Source of the DNA: CAVVFX01 sp963747535
GTDB lineage: Bacteria; Acidobacteriota; Terriglobia; Bryobacterales; Bryobacteraceae
Direction: 5' to 3'
DNA: 64,000 nucleotides
Assembly (NCBI GenBank): GCA_963747535.1
Contig: CAVVFX010000015.1
Coordinates: 1-64,000 of the forward strand
Shown here: in pieces, positions 25,358 through 34,398 of the stretch
Layout of the letters: the number at the start of each line of letters is the position of its first letter
How positions within the stretch are numbered: the first letter of the stretch is position 1
Made by a program: the position numbers and the translations under genes
Notes under the pieces: model-generated
Seen by the model: only the letters and a program-made list of their open reading frames with translations
Database searches by the model: none
Told to the model about the DNA's origin: nothing

Positions 25358-27337
25358 CTATTGCAATTCGATCATCTCGTACTCAATCAGAGAAGGGAGG
25401 GTCAAGGTGGAGTAATCACCGGACTGGGAGATCGGGAGTTTCTGGCCTCCGCGGATAGCACTTGCGCGATGGTAGGTACCTTTCACCTTCAATTCGATAT
25501 TCGCCATGGGGACCGGGTCGAAGTAAGCCGTTTCGGAATGGCCGGAGAGATTCACCAGATGAATCAGGTGGTGGTCGCCTTGTTTCATAAGTGTGATGTC
25601 CACCAGAGGATGCGCATTGGTAATCAATTGGCGGCCATTGGGGAGGAGGCGATCGATGAGGTCGTGAATCAGCCGGGCATGGGCTTCGGAACTGTGCATG
25701 TAGTAGATCTCACCGAGATTCCAGGGCAGCCAGGCTACGGTGCCTCGTCCGAACTGTTTGATGATGAGGCCCGGAGCATCCGTGTCCTTCCAATCAACAT
25801 GAACAAATTCGGGCGGCCCGTACATGGACGGCGGGATAAAGGTCAGCGGGCCTTTGGCGTCGACTTGCAGATAATCGCCGTACATCATAGTTACATTGAT
25901 GTCTTTCATAGACGGGAACATGTTCTTGTCGCGAATGCGGAAGTACGCACCGTCGGGATCTTTCCAGAGCTTCACGGTTTTGCCCATATCCATGGGCGGA
26001 GCCGTGGAACTGGCGATCAGGAGATGACCCCCATCACGGACATACTGCTCGAGTTCTTTCGGCACGTCGCCGGTGGCGACCACCAGGTCTACATCCCGTT
26101 TGCCGATCCAACTGGTATTGTCGACGACTCCGAACGGAACGTGCTCCTGCGAGAGGATACGGAACATTCCGCGATAGTTTGGTTCGGTTCCGAAGCCGCG
26201 TGTTCCGCCGCCAAGCAGAAGCACGCGCGCCTCCGGATATTGTCCGACGTAGAAGTTTTCGTGCTCCTTAAGCCAACGGAAAACCGGTTTCGCGGTTTCC
26301 AAGGCGGTCCGATCCTCCTGCTCCAAAGTTCCATGGACATTGATCGCGGCCGCACCGCCGTTGGCCACGTTCTGCCAAAGCCGCGTACGGATTTCCGGCT
26401 GCGGCACCATGGCGAAGCGCCAGGCATAATCGACGAACGACATACATTGATTAATGGCCATCTTCTCCGGATAGGTATTACGGGCGCGACTGACGTTATC
26501 GCTCGAAGCGTACGGCCAGAGCGGAAGCGGGCGCTTGACCGCGGTATTCGATTCTGAGAACACCATATCGCCGATCTCGGGTGACGTTCCCACAAGAGCG
26601 GCATTGGGACGCTTTTCCTTGATGATCTTGCGGATCATCTCCGATTCGGTAACGCCGGCATCATGCAGAAACGCGCGGTAATCGGCATCGGGCTTCTCGG
26701 GGAGGTCACGGTGAAAGCGCGCCCGGAACATACGCTTGCAGTTGTCGCAATGGCAGATGCCGAGCGGATGGCCGCTGTAATCGGCGGCGGGGTTGCTGAA
26801 CATGTTGAAGAACAACCCATCGACGTCGTAGTGGTCCAGAGCCTCGCGCAGAATCTCAGGAGCTTTCTCGCGGTACCAGGCTCCGTTGATGCAGGTTTGA
26901 TAAAGCCCGTTGTAAATGGCGGGCTCGCCGTCGGCTTTCTTGAAGAACCATTCGGGATGAGCGTCGTAGGCGTCTTTGTGAGTCTTGCTGAAATCGAGGC
27001 GGCCGATGACGCGAATGCCTTGCGCGTGGGAAAGCGCCAGCACTTCGCCGAAGGTGTCGTGGCCTTTCGGTATGTAAGGGCTGACGTAATGGAACTGTAC
27101 CTTGCTGGGATAAAACGCGGAGATGCCGCCCAGCGCCATGAGCACCGCATTGGCATCGAAGTCCGCAAGCTCGGCAACGAATTTCCCGGGTTGCATCGCG
27201 GCATCGTTTTCGCGGAGATTGGTTTGCACCCAGCGGATCGGCTGGCGCATCCACCAACCCTGCTCCGCAGTAAGAAGACAGGCAAGAGACATGCAAAGCA
27301 CCGTTAGTGTGATGGATCTAAGACGAAAGTATTTCAT
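25358..27337 (-). CDS. Exported GHL6-like glycoside hydrolase
   Basis: A 659-residue secreted protein with a signal peptide of about 24 residues. The N-terminal TIM-barrel-like domain resembles the hypothetical glycosyl hydrolase 6 family (IRWVQTNLRENDAAM, VIGRLDFSKTHKDAYDAHPEWF, DVDGLFFNMFSNPAAD, ICHCDNCKRMFRARF). A second part (about 400-560) looks like the class I glutamine-amidotransferase-like or trehalose-utilisation fold found after such barrels (YPEARVLLLGGG, YVRDGGHLLIASS). It is 15 bp downstream of a TonB-receptor-like gene, so the two are co-transcribed and likely act in glycan uptake and degradation. The substrate (perhaps fucosylated or galactosylated glycans) is unknown. Confidence 0.75.
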   Translation of the reverse strand: MKYFRLRSITLTVLCMSLACLLTAEQGWWMRQPIRWVQTNLRENDAAMQPGKFVAELADFDANAVLMALGGISAFYPSKVQFHYVSPYIPKGHDTFGEVLALSHAQGIRVIGRLDFSKTHKDAYDAHPEWFFKKADGEPAIYNGLYQTCINGAWYREKAPEILREALDHYDVDGLFFNMFSNPAADYSGHPLGICHCDNCKRMFRARFHRDLPEKPDADYRAFLHDAGVTESEMIRKIIKEKRPNAALVGTSPEIGDMVFSESNTAVKRPLPLWPYASSDNVSRARNTYPEKMAINQCMSFVDYAWRFAMVPQPEIRTRLWQNVANGGAAAINVHGTLEQEDRTALETAKPVFRWLKEHENFYVGQYPEARVLLLGGGTRGFGTEPNYRGMFRILSQEHVPFGVVDNTSWIGKRDVDLVVATGDVPKELEQYVRDGGHLLIASSTAPPMDMGKTVKLWKDPDGAYFRIRDKNMFPSMKDINVTMMYGDYLQVDAKGPLTFIPPSMYGPPEFVHVDWKDTDAPGLIIKQFGRGTVAWLPWNLGEIYYMHSSEAHARLIHDLIDRLLPNGRQLITNAHPLVDITLMKQGDHHLIHLVNLSGHSETAYFDPVPMANIELKVKGTYHRASAIRGGQKLPISQSGDYSTLTLPSLIEYEMIELQ

Positions 27338-27352
27338 AGTTGGATCGCAACC

Positions 27353-30300
27353 TTAAAAAGTATATTTGGCGGCAAGCTGGAGGATACGCGGATTGCCGGC
27401 TGACAGGATCGTGCCGAACGTGGCAACATTCAGACCGCTCGTCGGATTGCTGAAGTTTACATGATTGGTCGAGTTGAAAAACTCGAAACGCAGTTGGAGC
27501 TGCTGGGCTTCGTAAACCTTGAACATGCGGCTCAAGCTGACATCGAGGTCGAAGTAGCCCGGGCCGACGAGCGAATTCCATCCCGCATTGCCGAATGTGC
27601 CTACGGGATTGGAGACGAAGGCGGCCGGGTTCAGCCATTGCCTGGTATTCAGGTTCTGCACATAAGGATCGCCCACGATGTTGGGCCGGTCCGCCCCTTC
27701 GCCGGTACGGGAGTTATCGACGCCCGAAGTGGGATTGAAGGGGAAGCCTCCGTGTGCCGAGATGATGGGAGAAAGCTGCCAGTCCCCGAGCACAGCGTTC
27801 GTCATTCGATTGGCAAACTTTGGACTGACCATGACCAGGGACGCCACGAAATTGTGCCGAAGATCGTATTCGCAACTGCCGTAATCCGCGTTGCGATTCG
27901 AAGGGTTCTGATAAAGCGGACCGTTGCTCAAATCGTTGACCACGAGCTGCGAATCCTGCAGGCAATGGGAATAAGTATAACTGGCGAGCAGGGTGAAGTT
28001 CTGGCTGAAGCGGTGCTGCGCTTTGAGGATCAGCCCGTTGTAGCTGGCGTTGGCGCCGTCATCGAGGGTAACGATAGCTCCATAAGCAGAACCGGTGACG
28101 GGGTTCAGCAGCGTCAGAATCCGGCGCGAGTTCACGTTGGCGACCGTAGAGCAGGGGCTGCCATTGCAAGTCCCCGGAATGTAGATCGCATGGTCCGCAT
28201 CGAACTGCGCCCACAGGTGAGTGCTCTTGTTGCCGACGTAGTTGGCCGAAACCAGCCAATCCTTCGCGACCTGGTATTCGTAGCTGAATCCCCATTGCTG
28301 GACGTAGGGAGAACGCAGGTTCAAAGGAAAGTTGATGTACATTGCGCCGGTTGGGAAACTGACGTTCTTAGTCGGCGGCAGGGGAAAGGGAAATGGATTG
28401 CCTCCAGGATATCCGGCGTAAGGATTGGCGAGGCCGCCGGCGGGACTGGTCAGGGTAATGCTGTTCCCCCACGGGGCGTCGTCCGCATACTTTGCATCGA
28501 AGAAAGTATTAGGCCGGTCATAAAAAACGCCGTATGACGCGCGCAAGCTTTGTTTGCCATCGCCGCGCGGGTCCCAAGCCACGCCAAGCCGAGGAGCGAA
28601 ATGGTCATAGCGGCTGTTCATGTAGCCGGTGGGCACTCCGGGGTCTCCATCGAATAACAGGCCGGGAGGCGAGTTGGTATACAGATTGGACTTGGTTCCC
28701 GCCAGGAAGGCGCTTTGGGAGAAATAACTGCCGCGGCCGTAGAGGTCCTTCTCTGGCAGAAACGGCTCCCAGCGCAAGCCCAGGTGGATGTTGAGGCTCT
28801 TATTCACCTGGAAATTGTCCTGGGCGAACACTCCGATATAATTTTGACGAAACGCCATACCGTCAGGCGCGTTCTGGGCCAGCGAACTGATATCGCCCAG
28901 GAGGAAATCCGCCATGGGATTGCCGGTGAACTGCCCATTAAAGGAGACGGTTCCATCCGCATTCAGTAAATTGAACTCATTCATCTGCAAGCGGGAGTAT
29001 TCGACTCCTAGCTGGAGTTGGTGCCGCCCTCGAACGATATTGAGCGTATCGGAGGCATCGTACGTATTGCGGTTGAAGTGCGAAGTTGCACAGTTGCCGC
29101 ACCCGAAGGAAAAATCGCCGCTCACCGAAAGATTGATGAAGTGAGGGTCGTACTGGAAGATGTTGACGCCCGCGGACGCCAGATCGAATAGGTTAGGGGC
29201 AGCGGAGCGGTTGTCACGAAGCCGCGTGAACGTGACTCGAAAAGAGTTGAACATCGTGGGAGTGATGGTGTAATTGTCTCCTACCACCATCGACTGCGAA
29301 CGGACACCCTGACCGGCCAGAGTGGTGGTGAGTCCGTTGGTTCCATCGAACAGCGGCGGATTGTTGTAGTTGAGAATGAAATAGCGCGCGAAGATCGTGT
29401 TCCTGGGGCTTTGCAGCCAATCGGCGCGCCCCATGTACTGGTTCTCGTTGCTGGGGTTCGGGATGCCGTAGGTCACCTGTCCGCAGGGATTGGTCGAGAC
29501 AGGAAGATATTTGGCAAGCGCGACCGCCTGCGAGCTGTAGCGGCTCGCCGGGATCATGTTGTTTGGGAAAGGAGTGCCGGTGAGCGGGTCCGTCAGCGTT
29601 TTATTGGTATGGCTGGATTGGCAGCCAGCCGATTCGAGAGTGCTGAAGTCGCCGTTGAGCACGGATTGGGTGGGAACAAAGCTGATGGATTGCGGCGGCG
29701 CGGTACGAATCAGCGTGTCCTGATAACCGAAGAACCCGAACAGTTTGTTTTTTATGATCGGCGCACCCAATGTTCCGCCGAACTGATTTCTGCGCAGCGT
29801 GTCCTGGGTCGCCGCAAAAAAGTTGCGGGCATTGAAATCGCCGTTGCGAACGAATTCGAAAAGATCGCCGTGGAATTGGTTCGTGCCGGATTTGGTGACG
29901 ACGTTCACCACGCTGCCGGGATGAATGCCGAATTGGGCCGAGAGGCCGTTGGTCTGAACGCTGAATTCCTGCAGAGCATCGGGGAACGGAAACGGAAGAT
30001 TCACGTTGGAGAAGGTGTCGTTGTTATCTCCGCCATCCATCACGTAATTGTTTCCGGTCGGCTGGCTACCGGCGACGGAAACGGACACGGAGTTCGGATA
30101 GCTTTTGGTCGTCACCAGCGCGTTCGCTCCGCCGAAGGACGCGGACGGGTCGGTTGCGGTTCCCCCTGCAAGGAGAATTAAGTCGGTCGCCTGGCGGCCG
30201 TTTAGAGGGAGGTCAATGATGCGTCTTTGATCCACTACCTCGGAGACGGCGGTGTCCTGGGTTTGGACCATCTCGGCGTCGGCGGTTACCTGGATGGATT

Positions 30301-30655
30301 GGGTCGTGTCGCCGACGGGCAACGTGACGTTAACGGTGGCGGAGTTTCCGACTTCAAGGATGATACCTGTGTTCTGATAGCGCCCGAACCCCTGGCTAGT
30401 GACCTCCAGCGTGTACTGACCCACTGAAAGATTAGGTAGCACGTAGGAACCGTTGGGGCTGCTGGTCGCGGTGCGAACCTGGCGGGTAGCTTGTTGGGTG
30501 GCTTTCACTTGGGCGTTTGCAATGAAGGCGCCGCTCGGGTCGGTAATGACGCCGGCGATTTGAGCGCCTCCGACCGACTGCGCGGAAAGCACCTCCGGAA
30601 GGACCAGCAACAAACCCCCTAGCAGCAGTGATTTCGTAGAACTAAGACTAGTCAT
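27353..30655 (-). CDS. TonB-dependent receptor-like outer-membrane protein with Cna-B/CarboxypepD_reg domain
   Basis: A 1100-residue protein with the full family layout. The signal peptide ends near LSAQS. A regulatory-like sandwich (about 32-115; GVITDPSGAFIANAQVKATQ... NLSVGQYTLEV) is followed by a plug-like region (LPLNGRQATDLILLAGG... NNYVMDGGDNNDTF) and a barrel ending in AAKYTF. It leads an operon with the GHL6-like hydrolase, so a glycan substrate is likely. The divergent regulator at 30819 may control it. The ORF is intact. Confidence 0.85.
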   Translation of the reverse strand: MTSLSSTKSLLLGGLLLVLPEVLSAQSVGGAQIAGVITDPSGAFIANAQVKATQQATRQVRTATSSPNGSYVLPNLSVGQYTLEVTSQGFGRYQNTGIILEVGNSATVNVTLPVGDTTQSIQVTADAEMVQTQDTAVSEVVDQRRIIDLPLNGRQATDLILLAGGTATDPSASFGGANALVTTKSYPNSVSVSVAGSQPTGNNYVMDGGDNNDTFSNVNLPFPFPDALQEFSVQTNGLSAQFGIHPGSVVNVVTKSGTNQFHGDLFEFVRNGDFNARNFFAATQDTLRRNQFGGTLGAPIIKNKLFGFFGYQDTLIRTAPPQSISFVPTQSVLNGDFSTLESAGCQSSHTNKTLTDPLTGTPFPNNMIPASRYSSQAVALAKYLPVSTNPCGQVTYGIPNPSNENQYMGRADWLQSPRNTIFARYFILNYNNPPLFDGTNGLTTTLAGQGVRSQSMVVGDNYTITPTMFNSFRVTFTRLRDNRSAAPNLFDLASAGVNIFQYDPHFINLSVSGDFSFGCGNCATSHFNRNTYDASDTLNIVRGRHQLQLGVEYSRLQMNEFNLLNADGTVSFNGQFTGNPMADFLLGDISSLAQNAPDGMAFRQNYIGVFAQDNFQVNKSLNIHLGLRWEPFLPEKDLYGRGSYFSQSAFLAGTKSNLYTNSPPGLLFDGDPGVPTGYMNSRYDHFAPRLGVAWDPRGDGKQSLRASYGVFYDRPNTFFDAKYADDAPWGNSITLTSPAGGLANPYAGYPGGNPFPFPLPPTKNVSFPTGAMYINFPLNLRSPYVQQWGFSYEYQVAKDWLVSANYVGNKSTHLWAQFDADHAIYIPGTCNGSPCSTVANVNSRRILTLLNPVTGSAYGAIVTLDDGANASYNGLILKAQHRFSQNFTLLASYTYSHCLQDSQLVVNDLSNGPLYQNPSNRNADYGSCEYDLRHNFVASLVMVSPKFANRMTNAVLGDWQLSPIISAHGGFPFNPTSGVDNSRTGEGADRPNIVGDPYVQNLNTRQWLNPAAFVSNPVGTFGNAGWNSLVGPGYFDLDVSLSRMFKVYEAQQLQLRFEFFNSTNHVNFSNPTSGLNVATFGTILSAGNPRILQLAAKYTF

Positions 30656-30818
30656 CGTCGATCCCCTTTTCTGGCGAGCCTATCGCGCGGTTGCGGCCAG
30701 ACGCAAGTTACAAACAGTCCAACGGGGGTTCGGCGAACAGTTCGCCGTGCGTTAACACTGGAAATATCAGGTAGAGTAAACTGGATCCGCACGCACAAAG
30801 GAACGTCCGAGAGCAGCT
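30656..30818. promoter_or_regulatory. Divergent promoter region of receptor operon and regulator
   Basis: The 163-bp spacer between oppositely oriented genes must contain both promoters. CGGCGAACAGTTCGCCG (about 30732-30748) is a clear palindrome, GGCGAAC with GTTCGCC, and a candidate operator. Confidence 0.4.
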
Positions 30819-32105
30819 ATGCCGCTCGAAACCCAGAATCCGGCCATTTCTCCGAAAGAGGTGCATGTTGAACTCAAGCTTCTCCTCCAGAGCCCGCATT
30901 TCAACCGGTCGGAAAAATTGCAACGCTTCCTTCGATTCGTTTGTGATACGACGCTACAGGGAGCCGGGTCGGAGATTAACGAGCACCTGATCGGGATCGA
31001 GGTGTTTCGACGCGGGCACGACTACAACCCGAGCGAGGACGCTATCGTTCGCCGGCACGCGCATGCGCTGCGACAGAAACTGCAGGACTATTACGCGACG
31101 GAAGGGGCCGAGCGCACCTTACGCATCGAGATGCCCGTGGGGCGCTACGTGCCGGTTTTCCGGCGCAGAGAAGAACTTGCCGCGGAGATTGCGGCTCCCC
31201 CCGTTCGGGCGCCGGCACCCTTGGCGGATCGGGTATGGCCGAGGCGTTGGTGGTTCGTTCTTACAGCCGCGGGATGCTTCGGTTTGGGTTGGCTCGCCGC
31301 GAGCCTCGGGCCGGTTGCGCCTCCGCAACGATCCGCGGCGATGCGCGAGATCTGGGGTCCGTGGATCGGAAAGGAGACAGCTCTGTGCTTCAGTAATCCA
31401 GTCTCGGCGATGGTGAGGCAATGGGCCAACCCGGTAGCATCCGATGCGCTGGCTCACAGCGTTCAGTTGCTTCCCGGCCAGGAGCTGGTGTTTCGCGAGA
31501 AGTTCGCGCTTCCGAAATCGGGCGGCATTTACCTTCAGCCCACGATCGCGCAGACGATGATGGGAGAGGCTAGCGCGGCGACTCAGATCGCATCCCTGTT
31601 CGCGCGGATCGGAGTGCCTTTGCGGACCATGGAGAGCCGTTTTTTGAGCTGGGAGAACTTGCGCCGGGAAAACCACATTCTGCTGGGCGGCGATGAAGAA
31701 AACCACTGGGTGGACTTGATCCTCGATAAGTATCCGTTCCGGCTGGCGAACCCGACGGACAGCACCTCCCGGAGCATTATCAACACGGCTCCGAAGGCAG
31801 GCGAGCCGCGGGCTTACAATGTGGTGGGAACGGAAGAGGTCCGGGAAGAGTATGCCTTGGTCTCGATGGTTCCGGGCGTGGCTCCGAATCAGGAGTCTCT
31901 GATCATTTGCGGTTTGAACTCGCCGGCCACGCCGCTGGCGACCGATTATCTAACGACGGAGTCAGGGCGGGTTCAACTGGTGAAGATGCTGCGCGAAGCG
32001 GCGCCGAAGCATGCGGGCGTCTGGCATTTTCAGACGGTGATCAAGGTGGATGTGCGGGACAAAGTGCCTACCCGGGCGACGATAGTGGCTTTGCGGGTTC
32101 TTTGA
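30819..32105 (+). CDS. Membrane-anchored regulator-like protein with winged-helix-like N-terminus
   Basis: A 428-residue protein. The N-terminal about 100 residues (RSEKLQRFLRFVCDTTLQG, HLIGIEVFRRGHDYNPSEDAIVRRHAHALRQKLQDYY, MPVGRYVPVFRRR) match a DNA-binding-like domain often fused to sensory parts in proteobacteria and Acidobacteria. A basic/proline linker leads to one membrane helix (about 143-163, GCFGLGWLAASLG) and a periplasmic domain of about 260 residues with no recognised fold. The placement, divergent from a receptor/hydrolase operon, suggests a transmembrane one-component regulator of that operon. Confidence 0.7.
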   Translation: MPLETQNPAISPKEVHVELKLLLQSPHFNRSEKLQRFLRFVCDTTLQGAGSEINEHLIGIEVFRRGHDYNPSEDAIVRRHAHALRQKLQDYYATEGAERTLRIEMPVGRYVPVFRRREELAAEIAAPPVRAPAPLADRVWPRRWWFVLTAAGCFGLGWLAASLGPVAPPQRSAAMREIWGPWIGKETALCFSNPVSAMVRQWANPVASDALAHSVQLLPGQELVFREKFALPKSGGIYLQPTIAQTMMGEASAATQIASLFARIGVPLRTMESRFLSWENLRRENHILLGGDEENHWVDLILDKYPFRLANPTDSTSRSIINTAPKAGEPRAYNVVGTEEVREEYALVSMVPGVAPNQESLIICGLNSPATPLATDYLTTESGRVQLVKMLREAAPKHAGVWHFQTVIKVDVRDKVPTRATIVALRVL

Positions 32106-32247
32106 GTATTGCTAGGGAACCCACACCTCCGGGTCAGCCCAGTTAATGGCGTCTTTCGCGTGCTGACTGCCATGACTAACGACTGCGGCGTCCCTCATTG
32201 ACTAAGTACACCGTTTCAGAAATTCGCCAACGTATTCTGCCGCACGG

Positions 32248-32306
32248 ACTTCCTAACGGTCGCGGCTCAGAAGCGTTTGGTTACCGAGCCGCAACCATTA
32301 GGGAGT
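32248..32306. repeat. Long hairpin containing the CTAACGGTCGCGGCTC dispersed repeat
   Basis: A 21-base arm at 32248-32268 pairs with 32286-32306 at 18 of 21 positions, enclosing 17 bases. The arm core (CTCCC-T-ACGGTCGCGGCTC) recurs singly at 23779-23797 and 54342-54360. The spacer 32106-32354 has no gene; this hairpin may terminate transcription from both sides. Confidence 0.55.
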
Positions 32307-32354
32307 CGGTGCGTTTCACTTGAGAATACGAGGCCGCATTTATCAAATGGTGTA

Positions 32355-33422
32355 TTAAGCATTCGGTTCGGTCTGAAACTCCCGTACCGCTGCGATCATC
32401 GCGCGAATGTTGTCCCCCGGCATCCCCGGGCTGACACCGCCCCCCAGAGAAAGGATCATCCCCTTTCCATGCATCTTGCGCAGCACTTCAGATGAGGCTG
32501 CCCGGACCTGCTCTGTCGAACCCCTAACCCCGATTTCCAAGGGGCTCACGTTGCCCATGAGGCACATTCGTCCGGCGCTCTTCTCCCGTGCTTCGATGAT
32601 GTCGAGATTGTGCGTGAAGTTGAGAACGTCGAAACCGGTCTCGGACAGGTCGGCCAGGAATGGCTTGACGTTGGCATCGTTGTGATAGACCTTCACCCAA
32701 TCCTTCGGAAAAGCATCACAGATCCGCTTGAGGTATGGATGCGCGAATTCCCGGTACATCCGCCGCGACAGAAAACCGGCGATATCGTCGAGGACGAAGA
32801 TACCCTCGACAGAATCGCCTATAACCTCGGCTTGGGCCTTGAGCCAGTCGATCACGGTATCGGTCGCGAAACGGATCAAACGGTGCGCTGCTTCCGGGTG
32901 TTCCGTCAGGTCCAGCATGAAGTCATTGAGTCCGCGAACAAACGCCGCAGTGCAGAGGGGCCCGCGCGCGGAAACTACGGGGATGGTGAAACCGGCATCG
33001 AAGATGCGCTGTTTCTGCTTGCGATAGAGGTGCAGCGCGAGCGGCATGAACCCATCGGTCGACGGGTTCACGGGCGAGAGACGGTCGATATCGTCCGCGC
33101 GGAAGAGCGCGGGCTTCACGTCGGGTGTTCTATCCGGATAAAAGTGGAAGCGCGCACCGAACGCCGAAGGCTCGATCACCATGCCGTACTCAACCCACCA
33201 GGATGGAAACAGAATGACGTCCGCAAACTCACGGGCAAGTTTCAGATTGGATTCGAACCACACGTCGGGCTGGAGATAGTAGTCCAGATGGCTGATGCCG
33301 AGATATCCGGGTATCCACGGGCTATCGACGATCAAGGCGAGAGGCGTCAGTCCGGCGGTTTGTCCTTTGGCTGCAGCTTTAAATGATTTCCATTGTTCGG
33401 GTCGCACAAAAGCTCCTGTCAC
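32355..33422 (-). CDS. Uroporphyrinogen decarboxylase-fold (URO-D family) protein
   Basis: A 355-residue protein with the URO-D/methylcobamide methyltransferase fold: DSPWIPGYLGISHLDYY and FPSWWVEYGMVIEPSAFG near the N-terminus, VIGDSVEGIFVLDDIAGFLS mid-protein, and LMGNVSPLEIGVRGSTEQV with SLGGGVSPGMPGDNIRAMI at the end. Family members here are usually not HemE but methyltransferases or lineage-specific enzymes; true HemE N-terminal arginine motifs are not visible. The methyl donor/acceptor is unknown. It is a lone gene. No signal peptide. Confidence 0.7.
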   Translation of the reverse strand: MTGAFVRPEQWKSFKAAAKGQTAGLTPLALIVDSPWIPGYLGISHLDYYLQPDVWFESNLKLAREFADVILFPSWWVEYGMVIEPSAFGARFHFYPDRTPDVKPALFRADDIDRLSPVNPSTDGFMPLALHLYRKQKQRIFDAGFTIPVVSARGPLCTAAFVRGLNDFMLDLTEHPEAAHRLIRFATDTVIDWLKAQAEVIGDSVEGIFVLDDIAGFLSRRMYREFAHPYLKRICDAFPKDWVKVYHNDANVKPFLADLSETGFDVLNFTHNLDIIEAREKSAGRMCLMGNVSPLEIGVRGSTEQVRAASSEVLRKMHGKGMILSLGGGVSPGMPGDNIRAMIAAVREFQTEPNA

Positions 33423-33850
33423 CGCTTGAGCGAAGCGATGTTGTGCGCGAGCCGGCGCACGACGGACCAGGTCATTTGCTTACAAGGACGTCTGCGTAAT
33501 ACTACGTTAACTGATTCCGGTTGGTAGGCAGTCTAATAATTGCGCCAGTCGCCTCTTCCCGGGCCTCAGGGCTGGCGCAAAAATAACTTGGCAGCGATGA
33601 GCCACTCCGGGGAGGATCGAGACGAGTCTCGATCCAGCAGACAGTAGTGTCTGCGCCACGACGCCGCACTGAAGTTATCGCGAATATCACTTCGTCTGCG
33701 GGATGAATATGTATCGGGGCGCACCGGTCATTCGATAATCCATCTGCGGAAAGTCGGATGTACCACCCCAAACAAGGGTAAAATAAAATTATCCAGACGG
33801 TTTTCGAAAGAATCCTGCCTCACACGGATAAACAAGGAGTTGAACTGCCA
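33423..33850. repeat. Intergenic region with paired REP-like hairpins (33614-33660)
   Basis: GGATCGAGAC pairs perfectly with GTCTCGATCC (33614-33635), immediately followed by GCAGACA/TGTCTGC (33637-33654, loop GTAG) and GCCACG. This is the same two-hairpin plus CCAC-like tail plan as the other REPs, with different stems. The minus-strand ORF over this region lacks protein character. AAGGAG at 33834 serves the next gene. Confidence 0.5.
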
Positions 33851-34174
33851 GTGAAGTTTACTAAGGGTAGTCGTCGTTCTGCGGCTAAACAATTCTCTTC
33901 AAACCGCGGCCCTACGGTTCCGCCGTTGAGGGACTATAATCCAACCCGCGGCGCACGCCGGCCCCCTTTCCACGCTGAGATTGAAGCCGCCAGCCAGATG
34001 CCGCAGGACTCCGATGAGTTCCACGCGTTCGTGCGCGATGTGGTGAATATGCCAGCCGAAATGGCTCCGAGCGTAGCCGCTGCAATCCGCGCCCAAAAGT
34101 GGAAGATTGCGCCTAACCCCCTGGCGGTAATCCGCACCGGGGCGCACCAGGAAGCCAAGCGCGCGCAAACGTAA
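33851..34174 (+). CDS. Small conserved-looking hypothetical upstream of rpmH
   Basis: A 107-residue basic protein beginning at GTG 33851, with AAGGAG about 11 bp upstream. The N-terminus is Lys/Arg/Ser-rich and probably disordered; residues about 45-95 are helical (AEIEAASQMPQDSDEFHAFVRDVVNMPAEMAPSVAAAI is amphipathic). No membrane segment or named domain is seen. It precedes the rpmH cluster by 70 bp with the same orientation. Confidence 0.5.
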   Translation: MKFTKGSRRSAAKQFSSNRGPTVPPLRDYNPTRGARRPPFHAEIEAASQMPQDSDEFHAFVRDVVNMPAEMAPSVAAAIRAQKWKIAPNPLAVIRTGAHQEAKRAQT

Positions 34175-34243
34175 TACATCCGCATAGGAATCCCGTATCG
34201 TCGCGCGTCCGAGATTTGCGTTACAATAATATTTTCCAAGACA

Positions 34244-34393
34244 ATGCCCAAACGTACATTTCAGCCGAACAACCGCCATCGCGTAAAGACCCACGGTTTT
34301 CGGACCCGCATGAAAACCGCTGATGGCCGTGCCGTGATCTCCCGCCGCAGAGCTCGGGGACGCACCAAGCTTTCCGTCAGCTCTGAAGGTTAA
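34244..34393 (+). CDS. rpmH: 50S ribosomal protein L34
   Basis: The 49-residue product is canonical L34: MPKRTFQPNNRHRVKTHGFR at the N-terminus, then the RTRMKTADGR and RRRARGRTKLSVS segments. It binds 23S rRNA in the large subunit. It heads the conserved rpmH-rnpA-yidD-yidC-jag-mnmE block found near many bacterial origins. No dnaA is seen in this window. Confidence 0.97.
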   Translation: MPKRTFQPNNRHRVKTHGFRTRMKTADGRAVISRRRARGRTKLSVSSEG

Positions 34394-34398
34394 CCAGA

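Noticed and set aside
33780..33800. DnaA-box-like TTATCCAGA near rpmH as a sign of oriC
   Set aside because: Only one degenerate box is visible, with no dnaA gene or box cluster, so an origin is not supported.
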